DNA from: Nitrospirota bacterium
GTDB taxonomy: Bacteria; Nitrospirota; JACRHJ01
Direction: 5' to 3'
Assembly: GCA_021784575.1 (NCBI GenBank)
Contig: JAJYHX010000003.1
Coordinates: forward strand, 248,001-312,000
Length of the DNA stretch: 64,000 nucleotides
Part shown: piece after piece, positions 58,490 through 64,000 of the stretch
How positions within the stretch are numbered: position 1 is the stretch's first letter
How the letters are laid out: every line of letters begins with the position of its first letter
The notes under the pieces: model-generated
Databases searched by the model: none
Told to the model about the DNA's origin: nothing
What the model saw: only the letters and a program-made list of their open reading frames with translations
Program-made: the position numbers and the translations under genes

Positions 58490-59716
58490 ATGGCCTCGAC
58501 TCTTACTTTCACATGGTCCGGCAAAAGCAGGGATGGCAAGGCCGCAAAAGGCGAAACCATCGCGTCCAGCAAGGACGAGGCGATGTCCCAGCTTAGAAAG
58601 CAGGGGATCATTGTCACATCCATAAACTCCAAGTCCGGCATGAGCGCGGATATAAAACTCCCCTCGTTCGGGAGCGGCGTGACGGACAAGGACATTATCG
58701 TCTTTACCCGGCAGTTCGCCACCATGATAGACGCCGGACTGCCGCTTGTCCAGTGCCTTGACATCCTGGAGAAGCAGACGCCCAACAAGACGCTGGCGGC
58801 GACTATCGGCAAAATCCGGAAGGACGTCGAGGCCGGCTCGACATATGCGGACGCGCTTGGAAAACACCCGAAGATATTCAACGACCTGTATGTGAACCTT
58901 GTCGCGGCCGGCGAGGTGGGCGGCATTCTCGACACAATCCTCGGGAGGCTTACCACCTATATCGAGAAGAACATGAAGATAAAGAAGCAGATAAAAGCGG
59001 CCATGGTATATCCCTCGATAGTCATGTCCGTCGCCGTGCTCGTCATAGCCGTTCTGATGATATTCGTCATCCCGATGTTTGCGAAGATGTTCACGGACAT
59101 GGGCGGACACCTGCCCGGCCCGACACAGCTCGTAATCAACATAAGCAAGTTCTTGACAAACTGGAAAAAGATGGTGCCTATCCTCATCCTCCTCGCCGCT
59201 TCCGTTTTCGGTTTAAAAAAATATTATGCCACAAAAAAGGGACGCCTGACCATGGACAGGATGTTCCTTAACGCGCCGATAGTCGGGCCGTTGATAAGGA
59301 AGATCGCCGTCTCGAAATTCACACGCACCCTGGGCACCCTGATGTCTGCGGGCGTTCCCATTATGGACGGCCTCGAGATTGTCGCGAAGACCGCGGGCAA
59401 CAAGGTCGTGGAGAATACCGTCATGGAGACGCGCAGCAGCATCAGCGAGGGCAAAACGCTCTCGGAGCCGCTTATGCGCTCCAAGGTCTTTCCTCCGATG
59501 GTCACGCAGATGATATCTGTCGGCGAGACGACCGGCGCGCTTGATGCGATGCTCTCCAAGATTGCCGACTTTTACGACGATGAGGTGGACGCGGCGGTCG
59601 AGGCGATGACGGCGGCCCTTGAACCCGCGCTGATGGTCTTCCTGGGAATCACGGTCGGTTACATCATTATCGCCATGTATCTGCCCATATTCCACCTGGC
59701 GGACGTTGTAGGTTGA
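58490..59716 (+). CDS. pilC: type IV pilus inner-membrane platform protein
   Basis: 408 aa, with two T2SSF domains and three membrane helices (MVYPSIVMSVAVLVIAVLMIFVIPMF-type segment in the middle; ALMVFLGITVGYIIIAMYLPIF at the end). Motifs include VFTRQFATMIDAGLPLVQCLDILEKQ and FTRTLGTLMSAGVPIMDGLEIVAKTAGN. ATG 58490 is 6 nt after AAGGAGG; ATG 58484 abuts it. Overlaps the pilS start (TGATG). Confidence 0.95.
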   Translation: MASTLTFTWSGKSRDGKAAKGETIASSKDEAMSQLRKQGIIVTSINSKSGMSADIKLPSFGSGVTDKDIIVFTRQFATMIDAGLPLVQCLDILEKQTPNKTLAATIGKIRKDVEAGSTYADALGKHPKIFNDLYVNLVAAGEVGGILDTILGRLTTYIEKNMKIKKQIKAAMVYPSIVMSVAVLVIAVLMIFVIPMFAKMFTDMGGHLPGPTQLVINISKFLTNWKKMVPILILLAASVFGLKKYYATKKGRLTMDRMFLNAPIVGPLIRKIAVSKFTRTLGTLMSAGVPIMDGLEIVAKTAGNKVVENTVMETRSSISEGKTLSEPLMRSKVFPPMVTQMISVGETTGALDAMLSKIADFYDDEVDAAVEAMTAALEPALMVFLGITVGYIIIAMYLPIFHLADVVG

Positions 59717-61374
59717 TGGCGTTCGGAAGCGGCGCTCCTCCGGGAGGCGGAGCAGGTTTCGACGACCAGGATCTCAGACCCAAGCTAAAATGGCTGATGA
59801 TACTGAGGGTGACGGTGGTCACCCTCCTCCTGGGGTCGCTGGCCGTCATCCAGTTTCACCTGTTCAGCAAGGCGCCCCGCTCGATATATTTCATTATAAT
59901 CGCCACATATTTCCTTACCATATCCTACTCCATTCTTTTTAACAGGATGAAGCGCCTTGCCCCGCTCGCTTATGCGCAGATACTCGTCGACATCGGTCTT
60001 GAGACCAGCATCGTCTTTGCCACGGGCGGCATGGACAGCGTTTTCTCCTTCACCTACTTCTTCTCAATAATCGCCGCCGGGATAATGCTCTTCAAGCGCG
60101 GAGCCTTCCTGACAGCTTCCCTTGCCGGGATAGCGTACGGCACGCTGGTTAACCTCCAGTACTACGGCATCCTGTCGCCCGCGCCGGAAAGGTTTTATAC
60201 TCACGGCGAGCTGTTTTATAATATATTCCTTAACTTTATCGCCTTTTATACCGTCGCTTTCCTCTCCGGCACCCTGTCCGCAAGGCTGAAGATGGCTCGC
60301 AAGGAGCTGGCCGAGAAGGTCTTCGACCTGCGGGAGCTCCAGGCGCTGAACGAGAATATCGTCAGGAGCATGGCCGACGGCATGGCGACGGCGACCCCGG
60401 ACGGGAAAATAGGCGCATTCAACAAGGCCGCCGAGGAGATAACGGGGCTGAAATTCGAGGATGTCCGCGGGCGCGCCATCGAGGAGGTTTTCAGCCTGCG
60501 GGGGCTTAACGGATTCCCTGGGGCGGGTTCTTCGCAGACGGCGCCGTATCGCTGCGAGATGCCCTTCTTGCGGAAAGACAAGGCTCTCACGCTCGGGCTG
60601 ACCGTTTCGCCGCTCAAGGACGAAAAGGGCGATTACGGCGGCCTGCTCTGCATATTCCAGGACATTACTCCCATGAAGGAGATGGAGGCGGAGATAAAGA
60701 AGAAGGACAGGCTTGCCGCAATCGGCGAGCTTTCCGCCGGAATGGCGCACGAGATAAGGAACCCCCTGGCCTCTCTCTCCGGGTCGCTCCAGATTTTAAA
60801 GGAAGACCTCTCCCTGAGCGGCGACAGCTTGTACCTGATGGACATCGCCTTAAACGAGATGGAGCGCCTTGACAGGATTGTCACGGAATTCCTGGTTTAT
60901 GCCGGGCCGAAGGTCCCGGTAATGGAAGAATGCGACATAGCGCAGATAATCCGGGATACCGCAAATCTCGTGAAGGGCGGCGGGAAGTCCGCCGAAGACG
61001 CGGACATAAGGCTTGAACTGCCCGACGGTCCCACGCTTATTATGGCGGACCAGGGGCAGATGAGGCAGGTGCTTTTAAACCTGGCTATTAACGCCGTCCA
61101 GTCGCTTTCCGGGCCCGGGACGGTTACGATAAAACTCGTCCCGGAGAAGGAATACGTCGGCATAATCGTCGAAGACAGCGGCTCCGGCATACCGATGGAA
61201 GCCATGGACAAGATATTCTATCCGTTCTATTCCACCAAGGAAGGCGGCTCCGGGCTTGGGCTTTCGATTGTCTACAGGATTGTGGAAGATCACGGCGGCA
61301 GGATAAGCGTGGAGAGCCGGACCGGCAAGGGGAGCAAGTTTACCGTTAGGATACCTGTCGGGAGGGCGGCCTGA
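59716..61374 (+). CDS. pilS: PilS-like membrane sensor histidine kinase
   Basis: 552 aa: Gly/Pro-rich start, about six membrane helices (residues 30-190), a coiled segment, a PAS domain (about 215-330: MADGMATATPDGKIGAFNKAAEEITG), HisKA with the phospho-acceptor in SAGMAHEIRNPLASLSGS and HATPase_c with NLAINAVQSL, EDSGSGIP and GGSGLGLSIV. The partner regulator pilR starts 2 nt after it. Confidence 0.93.
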   Translation: MAFGSGAPPGGGAGFDDQDLRPKLKWLMILRVTVVTLLLGSLAVIQFHLFSKAPRSIYFIIIATYFLTISYSILFNRMKRLAPLAYAQILVDIGLETSIVFATGGMDSVFSFTYFFSIIAAGIMLFKRGAFLTASLAGIAYGTLVNLQYYGILSPAPERFYTHGELFYNIFLNFIAFYTVAFLSGTLSARLKMARKELAEKVFDLRELQALNENIVRSMADGMATATPDGKIGAFNKAAEEITGLKFEDVRGRAIEEVFSLRGLNGFPGAGSSQTAPYRCEMPFLRKDKALTLGLTVSPLKDEKGDYGGLLCIFQDITPMKEMEAEIKKKDRLAAIGELSAGMAHEIRNPLASLSGSLQILKEDLSLSGDSLYLMDIALNEMERLDRIVTEFLVYAGPKVPVMEECDIAQIIRDTANLVKGGGKSAEDADIRLELPDGPTLIMADQGQMRQVLLNLAINAVQSLSGPGTVTIKLVPEKEYVGIIVEDSGSGIPMEAMDKIFYPFYSTKEGGSGLGLSIVYRIVEDHGGRISVESRTGKGSKFTVRIPVGRAA

Positions 61375-61375
61375 T

Positions 61376-62740
61376 ATGGGCAGGATACTGATAGTTGACG
61401 ACGAGAAGTCCATGCGGGACTTCCTGTCCATCATGCTGAAGAGGGAAGGGCACGCGCCTGTCGCGGCGGAGAACGGCGATAAGGCGGCGAAGCTCCTTAA
61501 AGACGATATATTCGACCTCGTAATCACGGACGTCCGGATGCCCGGAATGGGAGGCGTGGATTTCCTGAAGGTCGTAAAGGAGCAGTCGCCTGAGACTGTG
61601 GTTGTCCTGATAACCGCTTACGCGACGCCGGAGAGCGCCGTCGAGGCTATGAAACACGGCGCGTACGACTACATAATGAAGCCCTTCAAGGTGGACGAGA
61701 TAAAGCTTGTCGTAAAGAACGCCCTCGAGAAACGCCAGCTGCGCGAGGAAAACGTCCTGCTCAGGCGGGAGCTCGAGGCCGAGAAGGGCTTCCAGAACTT
61801 CATCGGCCATTCCGCGGCGATGGAGCGCGTGTTCGAGCTCATATCGAAGGTCGCCGACAAGGCCAGCACGGTGCTTATCACGGGCGAGTCCGGCACGGGC
61901 AAGGAGCTTGCTGCGCGCGCGCTTCATAACCTGAGCGGCAGGCGAGACAAGCCGTTCATGTATATCCACTGCGGGGCGCTGCCGGAGCAGCTCCTGGAAT
62001 CCGAGCTTTTCGGGCACGTCAAGGGTTCGTTCACCGGCGCCGTGGAGAACAAGGCCGGGCTTTTCGAGGTGGCCCAGGGCGGCACCGTTTTCCTTGACGA
62101 GCTGGCCGAGACCACCCAGACATTCCAGGTAAAGCTCCTGCACGTCCTTCAGGAGAGGGAGTTCAAGAGGGTCGGCGGGACGGCGGACATAAAGGTGGAC
62201 GTCCGTATAATAGCCGCCACGAACCGGGACCTGAAGGAAGAGATAGCAAAGGGCAATTTCCGCGAGGACCTCTTCTACCGGCTGAACGTCATACCGATAC
62301 ACCTGCCCCCCCTGAGGGAGCGGAAAGAGGACATACCGGCGCTGGCCGAGCATTTCATTAAGAAGTTCTGCAAGGGCGGCGATTCCATGAGGATTACCCC
62401 GGAGGCCATGGCGCTCCTGACGGGCTGCGCCTGGAAAGGGAACGTGCGCGAGCTGGAAAACGTCCTGGAGCAAGCCTGCACCTTAAGCGAAGGCGTGTTC
62501 ATAACCGCAGACCACCTCCCTTCGGAGCTCAGGGGCGAGCGCAGGAGACGGACGGGGCCGATTCCGGATGTTATACCGGACGCCGGAATAGAGCTCGAGG
62601 GCGTGCTGGACGAGATGGAGAAGGACTTTCTTCTGAAGGCGCTTCGGAAGACGGACGGCTCTAAGACCGAGGCCGCGAGGCTCCTGGGGCTTAGTTTCCC
62701 CGCGCTAAGGCACCGCATGAAGAAGCACGGCCTGGAGTAG
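61376..62740 (+). CDS. pilR: PilR, sigma-54-dependent response regulator
   Basis: 454-aa NtrC-type regulator: receiver with Asp in LVITDVRMPGMGG, AAA+ domain with Walker A GESGTGKELAARALH, the sigma-54 contact loop GSFTGAVENK, Walker B GGTVFLDELAE, and a Fis-type HTH (DGSKTEAARLLGLSFPALRHRMKKH). The likely target is the sigma-54 promoter at 62865-62880 before pilA. Confidence 0.96.
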   Translation: MGRILIVDDEKSMRDFLSIMLKREGHAPVAAENGDKAAKLLKDDIFDLVITDVRMPGMGGVDFLKVVKEQSPETVVVLITAYATPESAVEAMKHGAYDYIMKPFKVDEIKLVVKNALEKRQLREENVLLRRELEAEKGFQNFIGHSAAMERVFELISKVADKASTVLITGESGTGKELAARALHNLSGRRDKPFMYIHCGALPEQLLESELFGHVKGSFTGAVENKAGLFEVAQGGTVFLDELAETTQTFQVKLLHVLQEREFKRVGGTADIKVDVRIIAATNRDLKEEIAKGNFREDLFYRLNVIPIHLPPLRERKEDIPALAEHFIKKFCKGGDSMRITPEAMALLTGCAWKGNVRELENVLEQACTLSEGVFITADHLPSELRGERRRRTGPIPDVIPDAGIELEGVLDEMEKDFLLKALRKTDGSKTEAARLLGLSFPALRHRMKKHGLE

Positions 62741-62751
62741 GCGCGCCGGGC

Positions 62752-62796
62752 AAAGTGATGAAAAACATCACCTCGGGTGATGTTTTTCATCACTTT
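62752..62796. terminator. perfect 21-bp palindrome between pilR and pilA
   Basis: Arms 62752-62772 and 62776-62796 are exact complements (starting AAAGTGATGAAAAACATCACC) around TCG, with T's after the 3' arm on both sides. Could terminate pilR or be an enhancer-type PilR site. Confidence 0.7.
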
Positions 62797-62864
62797 TGGA
62801 TTTCAAGTTTTTATATGCCTGTTAAAATGTCTTATTTATTGACGGGTTAAGAAAGCCGGGGTTC

Positions 62865-62880
62865 TGGCACGGATGTTGCT
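62865..62880 (+). promoter_or_regulatory. sigma-54 promoter of pilA
   Basis: TGGCAC-GGATG-TTGCT matches the -24/-12 consensus exactly in both boxes. Placed about 113 bp before the pilA ATG, just after pilR. Confidence 0.88.
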
Positions 62881-62992
62881 GTTGTAAAAAGCAGGAGAAA
62901 AACCAGACAGCCCGGGAAGGGGGGGATGGCAAAGGGAACGGCAGGGCAAGAACGGATAATAAAAACGGGGCAGAAATAAGAAAGGGAAAAAA

Positions 62993-63538
62993 ATGTTTAA
63001 AAGAATGCACGGCAAAAAAGGTTTTACCCTCATCGAACTCATGATAGTCGTCGCCATCATAGGCATCCTGGCCGCCATCGCCATACCGAACTTCCTTAGG
63101 TACCAGGCAAAGTCCAAGCAGGCCGAGGCGAAAACCAGCCTTGGCGCTATCGGGGAGAGCGCCGAGGCCTATCACGCCGAGAATAGCACGTACTTAATGT
63201 CTAAATTACCTATTGCGAACACAGGAAACAATAACACTCCTCAATATGATGCAATAAACAATGACCTTGGCTGGGCTCCGCAGGGCCATACGCGCTACAC
63301 ATATACCTATGCCTATAATTCAGGGACCGTGGCTACTCCAACGTCCAAGCCGGCAGTAATAGCTTTCGCCTCTGATAATGCCAGCGCGGGCGATACCGCC
63401 ACAGCCGATTGTTTCGCCGGCGTGAGCACCTTCCAGTCCATGGCCTCCGGCCAAATAGACACCTCTAAAGCCACCGATTCGGACTCGTGGTCGTACAACC
63501 AGATGCGTGAGCTTACCTGGGTATTACACGGTATTTAG
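62993..63538 (+). CDS. pilA: type IV major pilin
   Basis: 181-aa prepilin with a short leader ending in KKG^FTLIEL (cleavage after Gly, Phe1 and Glu5 of mature pilin), the hydrophobic spine [21 protein letters not shown] and a globular domain ending with a Cys (near DCFAG). It is a long pilin, not the 60-residue type of Geobacter. GGGAAAAAA precedes the ATG. Sigma-54 promoter upstream, strong terminator downstream. Confidence 0.95.
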   Translation: MFKRMHGKKGFTLIELMIVVAIIGILAAIAIPNFLRYQAKSKQAEAKTSLGAIGESAEAYHAENSTYLMSKLPIANTGNNNTPQYDAINNDLGWAPQGHTRYTYTYAYNSGTVATPTSKPAVIAFASDNASAGDTATADCFAGVSTFQSMASGQIDTSKATDSDSWSYNQMRELTWVLHGI

Positions 63539-63562
63539 TTCTTTGGCTTGCCTGAAACGCGA

Positions 63563-63594
63563 AACGGGGGTGAAGCGATTCACCCCCGTTTTTT
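63563..63594 (+). terminator. strong terminator between the two pilin genes
   Basis: AACGGGGGTGAA (63563-63574), loop GCGA, TTCACCCCCGTT (63579-63590) and TTTTTT. Ends 12 nt before the second pilin ATG. Confidence 0.93.
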
Positions 63595-63606
63595 CAGAGT
63601 TCAAAA

Positions 63607-64000
63607 ATGCTTAAACCAATACCCGGCAAAAAAGGCTTCACCCTCATCGAGCTCATGGTTGTCGTAGCCATCATCGGCATCCTGGCCGCCATCGCCATCC
63701 CGAACTACCTGAGATATGAGACAAAGTCCCGACAGGCCGAGGCGAAGACCAGCCTTGGCGCTATCGGAGAATGTGCCGAGGCCTGGCACGCCGAGAATAG
63801 CAACTACTTAATGTCCAAAGCACCTTCTACGAACACAGGAAACACCGGCGCTCCTCAATACGATGCAATAACCAACGACCTCGGCTGGGCTCCGGAGGGT
63901 CATACGCGCTATACATATACCTATGCCTATGATAACGCAGGGAAGTCCACGGGGGCAGTAATAGCTTTCGCCTCCGATAATGACAGCCAGGGCGACACCA
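63607..64000 (+). CDS. second type IV pilin (3' partial)
   Basis: At least 131 aa, cut by the right edge. It is nearly the same as pilA: leader KKG^FTLIEL, spine [62 protein letters not shown]. An extra Cys appears in IGECAE. There is a recent gene duplication. It has no room for its own promoter after the terminator, and only a weak ribosome site. Confidence 0.93.
   Translation, partial: MLKPIPGKKGFTLIELMVVVAIIGILAAIAIPNYLRYETKSRQAEAKTSLGAIGECAEAWHAENSNYLMSKAPSTNTGNTGAPQYDAITNDLGWAPEGHTRYTYTYAYDNAGKSTGAVIAFASDNDSQGDT

Noticed and set aside
61346-62473. 375-aa minus-strand open frame antisense to pilR
   Set aside because: It mirrors the GC-rich third-position pattern of pilR; no homologous motifs, no ribosome site, His/Arg-rich shadow composition.
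1-64000. CRISPR arrays, rRNA genes or prophage structural genes
   Set aside because: No regularly spaced repeats, no rRNA-like stretches and no capsid, portal or tail genes were seen on either strand.

Overview
This is a gene-dense stretch of a GC-rich bacterial chromosome (estimated near 58-60% GC by eye), about 62 genes long, cut at both ends. It looks like a diderm, probably anaerobic or facultative bacterium: there are lipoprotein enzymes (lspA, lgt), an outer-membrane porin with a decaheme cytochrome, type IV pili, a B12-dependent ribonucleotide reductase, several radical SAM enzymes and ferredoxin. Frequent ATA (Ile) and AGG (Arg) codons in a GC-rich background, together with the DmsE/MtrB pair, would fit a Desulfobacterota, Nitrospirota or related lineage; the sequence alone does not settle the phylum. 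Region 1 (1-9200): a TatD-radical SAM fusion (cut at the left edge), an orphan sensor kinase, glgC, a PPC-domain protein, a Tmtc-like membrane TPR protein, then a minus-strand run yibQ-tsaD-dusB. Region 2 (9200-15100): a lytic transglycosylase, then a sulfur/redox locus (Crp/Fnr regulator, TusA, SQR-like flavoprotein, DUF1641 protein, CBS protein) with matching palindromic operators in front of the regulator and the operon. Region 3 (15100-19600): a 470-bp AT-rich regulatory gap, then a DmsE-type decaheme cytochrome and an MtrB/PioB porin, i.e. a route for electrons across the outer membrane, followed by a SYLF protein. Region 4 (19600-29500): housekeeping and cofactor genes (ttcA-like, dtd, response regulator, pyrE, chorismate enzyme, class IV aminotransferase, Nfu domain, a degenerate AcsE-like/SDR pair, AmrS, nrdJ, ferredoxin). 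Region 5 (29500-42700): an ABC-2/HlyD exporter operon, lipoproteins, isochorismatase-like hydrolase, PBP1A, cyclodeaminase and folD (one-carbon folate), an MFS transporter and a universal stress protein. Region 6 (42783-45971): a complete 3.17-kb IS1-family transposon with perfect 19-bp inverted ends and an 8-bp target duplication. Besides the transposase it carries a small basic protein, an AT-rich two-gene operon ending in an XRE-ImmA metallopeptidase, and a complete tRNA-like gene with an ACT anticodon. It sits 15 bp upstream of the ileS promoter. This is the most unusual part of the window. Region 7 (46000-55600): ileS (with a compositionally foreign editing domain), a 170-bp palindromic repeat, lspA, a TPR protein, lgt, a ferritin-like protein, a PilZ protein, tRNA-Met, tilS, hpt and aroE. 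Region 8 (55600-64000): the type IV pilus operon pilB-pilT-pilC-pilS-pilR, a sigma-54 promoter, pilA, a strong terminator and a second, nearly duplicate pilin cut by the right edge. Pili and the cytochrome conduit in one window make surface-directed electron transfer a reasonable hypothesis, not a conclusion.
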